NCBI GenBank assembly: GCA_933228895.1
Contig: OW121846.1
Span: forward strand, 21,395,088-21,459,087
DNA length: 64,000 bases
Direction: 5' to 3'
Source: Platycnemis pennipes
Lineage: Eukaryota; Arthropoda; Insecta; Odonata; Platycnemididae
Below the pieces are notes generated by a model. That model was not told the origin of the DNA, ran no database searches, and saw only the letters and a list, made by a program, of their open reading frames with translations. Both the position numbers and the translations under genes were made by a program. Shown piece after piece: positions 1 to 11,296 of this stretch; position 1 is the stretch's first letter; the number at the start of each line of letters is the position of its first letter.

Positions 1-290
1 CACGAAACATCTACATTATCTTCTACGTATATCTAGAAAACATCTATATAAATATACCACTTTCAAAAAACATGTTTATAAGATATTTCATTGCCCGCTT
101 TTCCTAATTCTACTAGACATCTCCCTGAAGATATCACTTATTGTCTTCACTGTTACGTTTAGGAGATACAAATAAAATACTGGAATCAACTTAAATTACA
201 TTGCCTTTATTTACAGTGTCTCGAAAATGTACAGTAACTGCTATTATCGGTACCTAACTTTCGATCACTTAAAACTTAGCATTTCCTTCA

Positions 291-326
291 TCATTGTCGT
301 TTGCATCATCATTGTCGTTTGCATCA
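291..326. repeat. 18-bp tandem duplication
   Basis: The 18-bp unit ATCATTGTCGTTTGCATC occurs twice head to tail. The function is unknown; it looks like a simple local duplication. Confidence 0.7.
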
Positions 327-327
327 A

Positions 328-434
328 GGCCATTTTACACGGTGAATGATCATGCGAATGAATTAATTTGCGAATAATTTAAGTGATGACCTGATATTGG
401 TTCCGCTTAGGGCATTTTACACGGCGAATGATCA
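328..434. repeat. Direct repeat pair (about 25 bp), possible transposon termini
   Basis: A motif close to CATTTTACACGGTGAATG occurs at 328-352 and again at 410-434 with two or three differences. The second copy is preceded by TTAG. The short G-rich start followed by this sequence resembles the terminus of a PIF/Harbinger-like DNA transposon. No matching inverted partner was found, so this is annotated only as a repeat. Confidence 0.45.
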
Positions 435-1260
435 TTTGAATTAATTCCTTGAATGTTATGTGCAGAAAGGATGTGCAGTGGTAGGCATATCGATAGTACA
501 TATGGATTCACAGGAGATTTCCGACCAACGCAGGTGTATCGATGGTCGAAATGCTTCGTTTACGTCTTCTGCCTTGTTCAGAGGTGATACGTGGTATGTG
601 AAATAAAGTATGGTGTATATTTAGTAATTATAGTATTCATTATACAAAGCTTTCTAGATATTAAGGTTTAAGTTTATCTGAAGTGAAGTAGAGCTATTAA
701 TAATGGATTGGTATGGTTTAATTTTCGCATCTGCTGCTACAATGTCCATTACCACGGTGGAAGCCACAATTTTGCCGGAGAAAGCTAGGAGAGAGGAGAA
801 ATAGATGTCGAGGTACGCTAGGCCTGATACAAAAAAAATTGTTTTTATAGGATGTGAGGCCTATCGTAATTTATTAATAAAGACTGGAGCAATTTCATAC
901 TACATTAAATCTCACCAGACCTGATTATGAAAGATCGGACATGATGATTTTGAGAAGCAATTTCTGTGACAAGAGATGCTTGATCAACCTTAGGTATACA
1001 CGTTTATAATTATGTTGATATTTTACAATTCGATTCCGGCTGGCTGTCTCGCTAAGATTTTTTAGCGACGGGTGAATTGTATCCATATATAACGTGTATA
1101 ACATTCCCTGATTACTCAGCAAGAATTCATGAGGGTTATAAAATATGTTTTATTATGCTTAAAGTGTGTAGGAGTATTTATCGTCAGAAGTGTATTATTT
1201 ACATTTAAATTAGATAGTGTTTTAGAGGTTAGATACGTGCTATTTGTTTTTATTTATCCT

Positions 1261-1363
1261 TTATATAACACCAAGGTTTCCGCGGATGACTCGTCTTCAG
1301 GGTGAGTGAAGATCTCACCCTGAAGATGATGGATGATTCATCCATGGAAACGGTGTTATATAA
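1261..1363. repeat. Foldback inverted repeat (about 45-bp arms)
   Basis: The left arm (1261-1306) and right arm (1314-1363) are imperfect reverse complements separated by only about 7 bases. The outer ends are perfectly complementary (TATATAACACC / GGTGTTATATA), and so are the inner ends (CTTCAGGGTGAG / CTCACCCTGAAG). The middle differs by several substitutions and small indels. This is the shape of a snapback MITE or a palindromic insertion. Transcribed RNA would form a long hairpin. Confidence 0.75.
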
Positions 1364-1927
1364 ATATTTAACCCGGTGGAAATCCCGAGAAGACGTCTAC
1401 TGTTGTTGTTAAGTGCTTTTTGTAGCGTTTATTAACTCATGATAAGTAAAATTTCAGCTTTTGGGTTCAAATCAATGAGTGCGTTTCTTAATCCACCTAG
1501 TAATTTTCTTAACTAACAGTATATTAATAATTGAGCTCAAATGTCTCGACTATGTCACTAATATCTGAAATTAGCTCATGAAATCGCCCGTGCGCCATTT
1601 TGCTTCTACAAAATTATCTTGAATGCTTTCACCTGGTGAAAACCTCCGGTAAAAATATTAACCGAGATAATGCCCCAAAACAGAGTTAATAGTACTGAAG
1701 AAACAGAAAAGTCAAATTAACTCAGTTCATCCAAAAATTAACCGAGTTAAAATGATTATCTTTGTTGGTGAAACTGGCCCTAAGGGATTATCTTGTACAG
1801 TTCTTGTACTTCTCTTGTACAGTTTTTCAAAATTTTCCGCTGCTCAAGAATGTCCAGCCTGGCTCCTTTATTTTCAACCCCCACCCTCTCCACTACCATG
1901 AATTAACCCACATCCAAAACTTCTATA
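1364..1927. other. No gene seen; possible DNA-transposon terminus at 1765-1783
   Basis: Nothing coding was recognised. On the - strand, 1783-1765 reads TTAGGGCCAGTTTCACCAA, followed by several TTAACTCGGTTAA-like motifs spread over 1640-1760. That pattern (TTA followed by GGGCC and subterminal repeats) is suggestive of a PIF/Harbinger or ISL2EU-type terminus. The opposite end could not be located. Confidence 0.3.
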
Positions 1928-1929
1928 TA

Positions 1930-4318
1930 AAGTAGTTTCCGGTTAATTGGGACACATCGGGACCGGTGTACTTTGCCCCAATTAAGCGGCTGCCCCGTTT
2001 ATCCGAAATATCCCGTAAATATGTTTAAGTAAGCGTTTAAATGAAAGTCAAAAAGCTTAATGACAATTAAAATGCAAAATGTTTAATTTATAGTACTTAA
2101 ACAATAAATTGACAAGAAAACATACATTAGGTATTAAAATTTTTGGAAATCTGTGATTAGACAAAAATTTGAGTGAGGATAGTGAGAAAATAGTGATTAG
2201 ACATAGAATTTACGATGAAATGCTAGATAAGAATAATTGTTGATCTAAAGCTTCATTTGTATAGAAACCAGAGGTACTTACTATTTATTTAATGTCCTTT
2301 TATTAATTTAAGCTCCTCGCTCAAGGAATTTGTCCAGGGTGTTCTGCTTCATTCTCTTCACCCTCGTCGTGAATACAAAGTCCACACAGGCATCTAACGA
2401 TGGCATCGGACTTCCTTCATTGCCCTCTTACATAAAGTAGCGTCGCAACCCATCAATAAACTTCCTGGCATCTACAGAAGTCACTCGGCTACATTTAGAT
2501 ACGTCTTCTTCTCCATCGCTTTCCTCGTCTTCAACCAAACCTTGTTGTTCAGTTAGTATAGTTTCCACTATATCATCTTCGCTGCTATCACTGTTGTCAT
2601 AACAGCCCATATTGGAGTTGATCCTTTCAAACTCCTCAAAGTTCTTAACTTGACGCACTTCGGAAACGGATTCATTTTCACTTCCCAGTTCTTCCAATAT
2701 TTCTGCACTTGAGTGCTTAAAACCACAATGAATAAAACAATTTCTAATCGTTTTACTGGTGACTTCTCACCAGCTATCTGCCAAAAACGTGTCTGCTTGC
2801 AGGACATTCACTTTTGAGCTCACTTCCTTGGCAGTTGAAGATGATGTCAGAAGATTATCTTCTATTGATGCTAAAATGTGATCAATCAATTTTGCGTGGT
2901 ATATTGTTTTCATATTTTTGATGATCCTCATGTCCATTGGTTGGACAAGAGATGTTGTGTTGGCTGGTAAAATTCCAACTGAATGTTTTTTAAGACATTG
3001 GAGCAATTAGGGTGTGCCGTACAATTATCCAGAAAAAGAATCACTTTCCTCGATTTCCGTGCTAGTCCCTTATCCCAACTGCTTAACCAATGGCTGAAGA
3101 GGTCTGCAGTCATCCACGCATTTTTATTGGCGTAATATTCCACCGGTAAGCTGTTCATTCATAACACCTTAAAACAGCGAGAGTTAGCACTTTTTCCAAA
3201 CACCAAAAGTTTCCTTTTATCACTTCCCGACATGTTTGAGCAGCACAAAACAGTAATCCATTCCATCGCTTTTTTAGACCCACTTAATTCCACATAACTG
3301 TAGCAAAGGGAGCTGTTAGGTGTGGCTCGGTAATACAGGCCGGTTTCATCGGTGTTGTACACGTCATCTGCACTGAATATTTGAAGTAGGGTGGGTAGCT
3401 GCTTACATCTCCATTCCTCTGCACTTGCAAAATCAGCACTATGTTTTTCTCCGTGAGCTTTATTTTGTTTCTAATCTACCTTCTAGATAGCCAACCATCT
3501 GTTGACTTGAAATCAGTATGGCAAAGCTTCAAAGCTAACTCCTCTGACTTCTTTTTTAACATAGGTCCACTGACACTAACTCCTCGTCCACTAACAATGG
3601 AAAACCATTGATTAAGAGCGTTCTCGACTTCAGGATCCTTGCCTTGGCGTTGGCGTTTTTGGGGAGCTCCTTGTTTCTCTTTATTGCTCCAATCTTCTCT
3701 AAGTTTATCCTGCTGCAGTATTAATCGGGGTATCGTTGATTTCGGCACTCCTGCTATCTCCGCCAAACGACGATGACTGGTTTGAGGTGGATGGTTCTTA
3801 ATTTGGTCCAGTATTATAATTTTTTCAGCCAGCGATAAATCCTTATGCGGCATCGCCTACATCCTAACCTTCACCTTAATGGTATAATCCGCTAATGAAG
3901 CAAAGTTGTGTGCCTACACTTTATGCAGCTACGTGACCAATAAACCAAATCTAGTTGGACTACCCGAGGACGAAGACAAGAGTACAAACAGTGAAGCATT
4001 AATTGAAAGCGCCTTCATGACTGACTTCGTTTAGCGACGGTAAATGAGACAGTGAAGGTGGCAATAGATTCCCTCATGGGTATTGGTTCAAATGGATAGG
4101 GAAAATGTACCAAATGATTTACAAGAGCTTAAAACTTTATTTCTTCAAGGGAGAAGGAGGCAAATACAGCCGATGCATGGCCCGATTAAGCGGCTTCCTG
4201 TCCCAATTAACCGGAGAAAACTCAGGGACTTTCTTCAATTGGGTTCTGTTCTTGATGATTTGTCCCGAATAAGCGGCTGCCCCAAATAACCGGTGGCCCT
4301 ATTAACCGGAATCTACTG
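1930..4318 (-). mobile_element. Tigger/pogo-type DNA transposon, full-length but decayed
   Basis: Both termini are visible. The left end reads AAGTAGTTTCCGGTTAAT and the right end, in reverse complement, CAGTAGATTCCGGTTAAT. Each is flanked by TA (1928-1929 and 4319-4320), the duplication expected for the Tc1/mariner-pogo superfamily. Subterminal GCGGCTGCCCC motifs occur near both ends. The length of about 2.39 kb is typical of Tigger elements. It contains one broken transposase gene on the - strand, so it is not autonomous. Confidence 0.88.
2428..3853 (-). pseudogene. Tigger/pogo transposase (CENP-B-like HTH plus DDE), broken
   Basis: The gene begins with an ATG at 3853 and a CENP-B-type helix-turn-helix DNA-binding region (3476-3853; SLAEKIIILDQI and RRLAEIAGVPKST). 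A second Tc5-type helix follows (VSVSGPMLKKKSEELAL). The DDE integrase-like domain is spread over several frames. The first aspartate is in YNTDETGLYYR near 3350, the second in LFLDNCTAHP (2928-3158 segment), and the third region in SLVQPMDMRIIKNMK (2767-3006 segment). The acidic C-terminal tail typical of Tigger proteins sits at 2428-2697. About four frame changes separate these blocks, so no full-length protein can be made. When functional, the family cuts and pastes the element at TA sites. Confidence 0.88.
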
Positions 4319-4320
4319 TA

Positions 4321-5782
4321 TATGCCAATGAGACAGTGCAGCAGCATCACTTGGCTGATGATGCTGCACTGCAGTGAAACTTAGGTTGCATTAAAACCTA
4401 TTTTTATGTGGAATTAACAAATTTTGTTTCATTGCATATTCATCATGCTTCAATTCCACCGAGTTATGCTGGAAACACTCAATTGTTTTCTTCAAATTGT
4501 CAACAACATTATTGCCTTTATTTTGTTGAATTGTTTATGAATTATGATGACAGCTAACAGAATAACAAGCATGCCATTCTTGGTCATTGAATCAAAGTCA
4601 CAAAAACCCAATTATTCCATTATCCAATGAGAGATTTGTGTAGATGGGTGATGTGAATATAATTGGTAGGCACTGTGTAGTGCCTACCTATTTCTATGGT
4701 TACATGCTTATCTAATTCTTGAAAAGGAAAAGTGGTTCATATGATTAAGCGTAGTATAAAGGAATGATATATGTTCTAATAAATTTTTATTTGTAATTTT
4801 GTATCTGGTTTTTTTCAGTGCTTTTCAGTAAAATTTTCGTATCATGCCTAGATACAGAGTCATTGCTGCGTCTCATATCATGCAATAGAGGATGCTTCAT
4901 TTTGGTGATGTAAGTAAATATTCTGGTAATCATGCTGTTTTGTTCCTGTATATATATTTGTAATTTTGCATTGTTGCTCTTATCCTTCAGTTTCTCATCT
5001 TACAAAATTTGAAATCGGGAAATTGTGTTATTGATGAGGAATGAGACAAAGAACATACTGGATGTTGAAACTACGAGTCCTGGTCATGGCTATTTACAGT
5101 AGATTCTCGTTATGGCATTCATTGATAGGATTTTTTTTCATTTGCATGTTTATTTCCTCAGGCCTGCATCACAGTGCACATGAATAATTCTGGTTAGCAG
5201 ATTTTGGTTACCTCTATACCATGTTTGGAGGACAACCAAATGAAATTTATCCCAGGAAAATAATCACAGCTTAGGTTGATTTGAGGATGCATGTCACTCA
5301 GAGGTTTAAATGTAGCATTAAAAAGAATGTTAAAGGTTACAAAAATATTTAAATTATACATATAGGTAATGATTATTATGGTTAAAAATGTTTGTGAAGA
5401 ATTAACGGCTCCCACTAGCTGCATTTTGAGGCTTGTTATCTCTAGAAGGAAAGCTATATTTATACAGAACGTATAAGCATGCAGATAATGTCTCATTTTT
5501 AATACAAAATTTTTTATTGCAATTAATTTATTTTCATTTATTTACTTATTCTTCACCACATAGTCAAAAATGAAATTATAAAAGTTGCATACATTATGAT
5601 TTTAAAAAATTCAAAAGTGATAAAACTAAAGTTCTGAAAAGATGAGTGAAGAAATGGTACCACCACTAGCAAACAACTTGCTAAAACCCCACAATTCTGA
5701 GACTTAGGCCACGGTGAGCCAGTCACCTTAAGTACTAAGTCAGTCAATTAGTAGAACATTGCCATAGATGCCGTATTCCTCC
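4321..5782. other. No gene seen; one small hairpin at 4334-4369
   Basis: This AT-rich stretch has no coding signal I can support. Right next to the Tigger duplication, 4334-4369 can fold into a short hairpin (AGTGCAGCAGCATCA opposite TGATGCTGCACT, with a 3-base bulge). Nothing shows it is a functional RNA. Confidence 0.5.
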
Positions 5783-5845
5783 GAATATAGTCCCCCCATT
5801 TTTGCTGAAATCTTCACGGAAAAAAGGCTTGGGGGGACTATATTC
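5783..5845. repeat. Perfect 15-bp inverted repeat
   Basis: GAATATAGTCCCCCC at 5783-5797 is matched exactly by its reverse complement at 5831-5845, with 33 bases between. It may be a very short foldback element or the paired ends of a deleted DNA transposon. No target duplication is evident. Confidence 0.7.
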
Positions 5846-5977
5846 TAGCTAAAGGTACCTAATGTCCATTGTAAAATTCCATCCCCCGAGTTTGAAGGCC
5901 AATATTTCAAAACTGGCTATTTCGATTTTAAAATAAATTATATCGAACTAAAGCTTGTTTATTTATACATTTATTAA

Positions 5978-7130
5978 CCCTTTCGCTACGAACGACGTGT
6001 TAAAATGGCGGCAATTTTTCTACGCAAGCGAACGAAGGACGTGTTAAAATGGCGACAATTTTTCTACGCAAACGAACGAACGACGTGTTAACAAGTCATA
6101 GCCGCTAAGCTAGCCCCAAGCAGCCCTGAAAGGTGTGTGTTATAAAGGCCTTCTTCTCAGGACGCCTAAGGTACCCTTTCTCGGTCCACGGCAGAGGATT
6201 ATCCCGACCCTTCGTTGCAGTGCGAACCCCAATCCCAGCAGGGGTCCGCGGTCATTTGCTTGTTGGTACAGTGGAATAACAAACTTAGAAGTTATTGTGT
6301 AATTAGAAAATTGAGCATCTTAAGTATATTCCTTATGTTTAGTTCTACAACTGCAAATTTTAAACGGAGCTCTACCGCTATTTTTAACGTAGTTCGTGAG
6401 TAAAAGAATCTCCAAACAAATTTTTGTTAATTATTTAGTTGGTTTTGAGTGATTTTTTCATGTTTTTATTTAGTTAGGAAGTTATAATGTTTTTAGGTTC
6501 AACAACTGAATGTTATTTTTTACATGAGTTGATGGCCATATTTTTCGTGAGTTTCAATGTTTATTTTTCCTTGTAATTACTCAGTCTAATATAATCATGA
6601 CAGCTGACTATTTCACTTTCTTTCGTTGGTCAATAGTTTCCGCCTAAAGAATACAGTGATTTCTGGCAGTCCTTCGAATCCCGAGGCACACAAATAACAC
6701 GTGTGATATAAAACGGCAAAATTATTTGCTTGACCATTGATATGATTTTTTTGCTAGAGAGCTTAATATTAATGGTAGAATTTCGTTTAAAAGCTGTAAA
6801 GGCACTGTAAAACTAAAATAATTCGTTTCCAATAAAATTAATATCGATGCTGCAGCAACAATGTTTTTAGCAAAACCATTGCATAAACAAATAGTTGACC
6901 GCGACGGCATGCTGTTAAGGGGTCCCTAAGCGGGAAAGGGTGAAGATTATATCGGCCCGGTGGCCGAGAAACAGGTTCGACACCCCTCTGGGTCCCAACC
7001 CAAGTTAGGGAAATATGTACCTGAGAGGATTCTGGCGTAGCGAAAGCTCCGTACTGGCAATGCAAAGAATTCTTTATGGCATTCCTGAGGGAAGAAGCAT
7101 TTTCTAACATGTGGCTCCGTCGCGAAAGGT
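5978..7130. mobile_element. piggyBac-type MITE (non-autonomous)
   Basis: TTAA at 5974-5977 and again at 7131-7134 flank a 1153-bp segment whose ends are inverted repeats. The left end is CCCTTTCGCTACG and the right end, reverse-complemented, ACCTTTCGCGACG. TTAA duplications and CCCTTT-like ends are hallmarks of piggyBac elements. The interior has no recognisable transposase. Just inside the left end lies a roughly 42-bp tandem repeat. The element would have depended on a transposase made elsewhere. Confidence 0.82.
5991..6091. repeat. Subterminal tandem repeat (40-44 bp, 2.4 units) in the piggyBac MITE
   Basis: The unit containing GACGTGTTAAAATGGCGGCA is repeated at 5991-6030 and 6031-6074, with a partial third copy to 6091. 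Subterminal repeats in DNA transposons often serve as transposase-binding sites; that role is inferred, not shown. Confidence 0.8.
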
Positions 7131-7724
7131 TTAATGTCAAAAATATATTTTGAAGTTGGTTATATTAATTAATTTTTCATCCGTGACAGCTAAAAAGGTT
7201 GTATTTTTTTAAATTTCCGGGATGCTAGTTCAACTTTGATGCCCACTTACAGAAAAACAAGAAAATTCACTTCTCTTTTCTTCACATAATATATGGAAAA
7301 TATATTTATCTTAGACTAAACGAAGTTTAAAATAGATTACTCAGTTAACCCTTGCATTCCAAAGCATTTGGTTCCGGCATACTCCTATGGTCAGCGTAAG
7401 GCTAGGGAAGGCCAAGAAAGGCCACTGGTGACATCACAAAAAGAGACTGGCCTTTTCTTCCCCGTGGTCATGGCTTAGCTGGTGGCTGTCTGAGATCTGA
7501 TGAACAGCACTCAGTCTACGAGAGAGCAAATTGCACAAAGGAGAATATAGGCCTGGTCTTGCAAAGAGACTCCATTTACTTAACATGTTGAGTACTGGGG
7601 AATTTAAATGCCTTTTATCCCTCCGTTCCGGTGGATTTTTAAACCTCACTGTTTGAAAATTCATTGCATCAGTAAAAATGCTGTAACTTATTTAAAAATG
7701 AAAAGTTTTTTAAGGGATTTGGAA

Positions 7725-8640
7725 AATAATACTCACTGAAAGTCTTAGTAGTTCCTCTTTGTGTGATACTCCATAAAAAATTCCCCTTATGAAGTGGTAC
7801 ACTGCAAGTTTAGCGCACATTCCTCATCTCCTTCCTAATTTTTCTGTAAGCACACACTTTGCATCTTCGGGTGTGGTATTTCTTCTTCCCCTTTCCCCCG
7901 ATAGGGACGAGATGATGTTTACGAAGGTCTCTCGAGAGGCGATGTGGGTGATCTCTCAAAGGAGCAAGCTCCGTCGGGTTATCTCTGTTCTTGTCGGAGA
8001 ATGGCTCATCTGGCTCTCCTCTGCTCGCTGCCCACTCTTTGGCTGTCTGGAGCAGAAAGCCTTTGAATCAAATGCTATTTGATTCATTTATTGTTTTAAA
8101 AACTCTAAAAGCATTAAAAAGAGCACAGTTTATTAGCCACAGTACTACTTGCTTTGACCATTTCATTGTTTTTCTCATGATTCTATAATACCAGAAATAC
8201 ACCTTTCATACACTCATTGTATTTCAAAATACAGTAAGGTTTTTTTGATCAGAAGTCCTGCGATCCTATCTTTCAGCTTTGTATTACTCATCTTAGCACT
8301 GTGAATAGTGCTTATCATCCTCACCTCTCTTTTGTCTTTCCACACTACAAGTAACACTTCGCCTTTGCGAGAAAACGAGCACTGTCCTTTTTTCAATGTT
8401 TTCGCCTCACTCTTATACGTGGCATGGAGCCTTCTGTTTGGTCTGATGGTTCCACAAACTCTAATTTTATTATCAAAGAGATGTTCTGCTATTTTTATGC
8501 TGCTGTAACAATTATCTTCATATATACATGATACCAAAGAATGAGATGCCAAAGAATGAGACTTCATGTTAAGGCTGTCGGATACCACGATCAAAAACGC
8601 TTCCGCAGGTGTCTACACCTCATGACTTGAAGGCCCTGCT
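7725..8640 (-). pseudogene. piggyBac transposase, catalytic and C-terminal part, broken
   Basis: Read on the - strand from about 8640, the first block carries the late catalytic region of piggyBac (DDE_Tnp_1_7) proteins. It shows EDNCYSS around the last aspartate, then CGTIRPNRR, LKKGQCSFSRKG and WKDKREVRMISTIH (8214-8594). A block NECMKGV follows, then after a small disruption KWSKQVVLWLINCALFNAF (about 8100-8180). The cysteine-rich C-terminal zinc-binding region follows (RLSRDLRKHH, KYHTRRCKVCAY, CSVPLHKG; about 7740-7920). I see at least one frame change and one in-frame stop. The DNA at 7345-7361 (TTAACCCTTGCATTCC) could be the left terminus of the same element. The matching right end was not found. 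Confidence 0.8.
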
Positions 8641-10197
8641 TTGCTACTTAAACAGTTTTTTTCTGCGCAAACATCGAGAGTAAGGATTGGTCTATTGTAT
8701 AAATGTATTCAATTTTCAGTCATTGCGTTTCTCATAATTCTGTTGACCTCAGAAAAATGCTTATTTTGGCGAAAATAGGATGATGTATGACATTAAAGTC
8801 CGAACATAATGACTGATTATGACACTCCTTTGAAACGGGAATTCTTCGTCTCCACGTAGGTCCATCGTATTTTTGTGTACTGTTTATAACAACAACACAG
8901 TGACCGTAATCCCGAAGCAATGCAACACAATTTCCACTTGTCCTTCGCCCTCTCTCTCGGGGCGAGGAATTTCCCTTAGCTGGAGAGCGAGTCCCAGCAC
9001 GCGCTATTGAAGGGGAGAGCGGTGCATGGAGGGGAGAGAGGAAGGGGGAGGGGATAGCGGTAGCGGCCGACGTCGACCCATCTGTACTCCAGTTTCAGGT
9101 GTGAGCGGCTGCAACTATTTGTATCAGAACCATTTCTAGGCCAAGTTAAGCTAAGTAAACAAGCCCTGTATACGGAAATCAGCATCCAAAGAATTCGTAT
9201 TTTTTATCTTGAAATTTAAACGAAAACGATTCCACCACAAGAATTCTGCATTCGTGACGATATGAGAATTGAACAAAAAATAGACTTGGTTTGTAAATCC
9301 CTATTTTCAGTGTTTTGAAAAAAAAACGTTAGCTTTAGACTCAATTTGTTTACTAATGCAAATCATTAGGAGTTTTAATTGCTTGTATTTGAAAATCTTG
9401 CTTTAATGCACAATTACGTGCAAAATTTCATTTTTATGATACCGTAAATTCCTGAGATATAAAATGCCAAACAGATTTTTTTCTCACTGCAAAATTATTT
9501 TTACACTGCACGCTAAATGTTCTTTGCGAAAATATATCATTAATATATTTTATTTCAAATTACTTTTTTCTCACTTCTTTCATAAGAGAGCCCAAGGCAT
9601 GTGATGATTAAGTTCCTTTTCTTTCCACGAAATATTATCAGGGACCCCTATATATATATTTCGACCTCTCGAATTTCCCAATATGTTAGTCGTGGATAAG
9701 TAGCTACGTGTCTCCAGGTTGTCGTGAATGTAAGACTACTGACGACCCACGTTGCGTCTGTAATTTGCCACAAAAGATTGTTCTGATCGGTAGAAATTGC
9801 ATTAAGGTTAGTTTTTGATATTAATCCCCACATTGCGATGTGAAGTAACCCATTGCAATTGTAAAATTGCAGTGGAAACTGCTAAGTTATATGTATATAG
9901 TTACAGTAGATGCGGAGGGTGTGCCTGGGCTCCTTTTCTAGCAATTCTCTGGGACTGATGTGTTGACGACGCAATGTCGTCAAGTACAGGCATTGTAAGG
10001 CAATGCGCTGACTGGCGCATTGTAACAGATACGTTAGTTTGAATGAACCTCTCCCCCTCGCTATCCATCAGAGGTTTTCAGGTGACCCTTCTTTCCCGGC
10101 TTCAGCTATGTAGTAATGACGACGTGATGCCACCGAGTAAGGCATACGAGCCCTCCATGACATTGTCTTCGCGTGGTTTCGTGTTTTCTCGTCTGAA
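8641..10197. other. No gene recognised; GC-rich patch at 8941-9090
   Basis: No supported coding region. The - strand at 8770-8880 contains PTWRRRIPV followed by a stretch resembling the start of the piggyBac transposase domain, but too little remains to call. 8941-9090 is unusually rich in GGGGAG/CTCCCC runs compared with its surroundings. Confidence 0.4.
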
Positions 10198-10449
10198 ATA
10201 AAATACTGCGATATTCAGGAGGGAAATTTGTATTTGAACAGAAAGTCAGATTATTTCTACCAAGTTCAAGGGCAACTAAACATAGCTAAAAGGGATTATT
10301 GTAACTTTATGATTTGGACCCCACATGGTTTCATGGTGGAAAAGATCCAGAGAGATCAGGATTTCTGGGAAAATCAAATGGTGGAGAAGTTAAAATCATT
10401 TTACTTGAACCACCTTCTACCGGAGATACTGAATTTAAAAAAAAAATAA
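10198..10449 (+). pseudogene. YqaJ-type (lambda-exonuclease-like) nuclease fragment
   Basis: The open frame reads IKYCDIQEGNLYLNR, SDYFYQVQGQLNIAKRDYC, IWTPHGFMVEKIQRD and a lysine-rich end before the stop at 10447-10449. The YYQVQGQL...CDFVVWT...VERI.RD pattern matches the C-terminal part of YqaJ/alkaline-exonuclease-like recombinases, which are common in arthropod repetitive DNA. There is no start codon; the frame is open upstream but loses similarity before about 10195. The N-terminal active-site half is absent, so this is a fragment. It is the only foreign coding scrap in the window, apart from the I/Nimb-like LINE family, that lies on the + strand. Confidence 0.6.
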
Positions 10450-10822
10450 ATAATTTTTTGAAACCAATTGCAGCACATTTCAGTGATAACCTACTCAATG
10501 GAATAACTCATTTTGACGGGCTCTATCCTTTCCATTCCAATTATCTTACAGTAGTATGAATATTCATAACAATATGATTTGTTGCTTCTTAAAATTGAAT
10601 GATACCATTGTTTTCTCTAAACAGAATCACCCTATACGGTATGAAAGTGCTATAGATAGTTATCATCTCAATTCTTTCATATTCTTACCGGGTAGACAGT
10701 AGAGTAGTTTTTGTTTGAATTTGCTAGTAGAATGCTAGATTTGAAAAACTTCAAGAAGAAGCAGAACAATGCAAGTAAATGGTAATGTGTGCCATTGTTA
10801 GGACATCAATTGGAAAAGGACA

Positions 10823-11296
10823 GTTGGAAAGCACGATAAACAACGACGAAGTGACTACCAGGGAGAGAGATGTAATCATAAAATTTCCCTGCAGGACCAT
10901 CAGCTGTCCCAGTTGAATGGCATTGTAGATATGATCTTGATGATAATGTCCAGCCTCTGAGAAATTGACTGCGTGATATATGCTGCCGCCAAACTGTTGG
11001 CCACTCCCCAAGTGTCTGCCACCTGGGAGATGAAAGCAACGAATAGGGTTAAACAGATAAATGCCAAAATCACGCTGGCCAGACAACAACAGGTGTCGAT
11101 ATTACAGCGTGTGATGGACCCCCTTCCCTACAGTCGGGAATTTACACCGAAGGCCAAGCACATTGTTCATGTGATCTGGAAAGACCACCACACACCAGGC
11201 AAAATAGTGCTGCTTATTCTTAAGCAGCACGAAGTGGATAGAGAGTTATTTCTCTCCCTGGTAGTCACCTCGTCGTAGTTTATCGTGCTTTCCAAC
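10823..11296. repeat. 46-bp inverted repeat that encodes the same peptide on both arms
   Basis: 10823-10870 and 11251-11296 are reverse complements over about 46 bases with two mismatches. Read outward-in, both arms encode the same peptide: LESTINNDEVTTRERD on + and LESTINYDEVTTRER on -. The two coding fragments therefore converge. This looks like an inverted duplication of an unidentified repetitive protein-coding sequence, or two insertions of one family. Confidence 0.7.

Larger units (their letters stand above)
1..1260. other. AT-rich sequence without a recognised gene
   Basis: No open frame here resembles a known protein with confidence. A plus-strand stretch around 702-900 reads as a short peptide followed by a stop and a segment containing EAYRNLL, which faintly recalls the N-terminal region of PIF/Harbinger transposases. 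This is too weak to call. Two short repeat features inside the stretch are listed separately. Confidence 0.5.

Noticed and set aside
4334..4369. microRNA-like hairpin beside the Tigger element
   Set aside because: The stem is only about 12-15 bp with a bulge, shorter than a pre-miRNA, and no conservation can be judged.
9648..9833. 61-codon - strand frame rich in W and T
   Set aside because: No family resemblance, no splice signals and no codon pattern that stands out.
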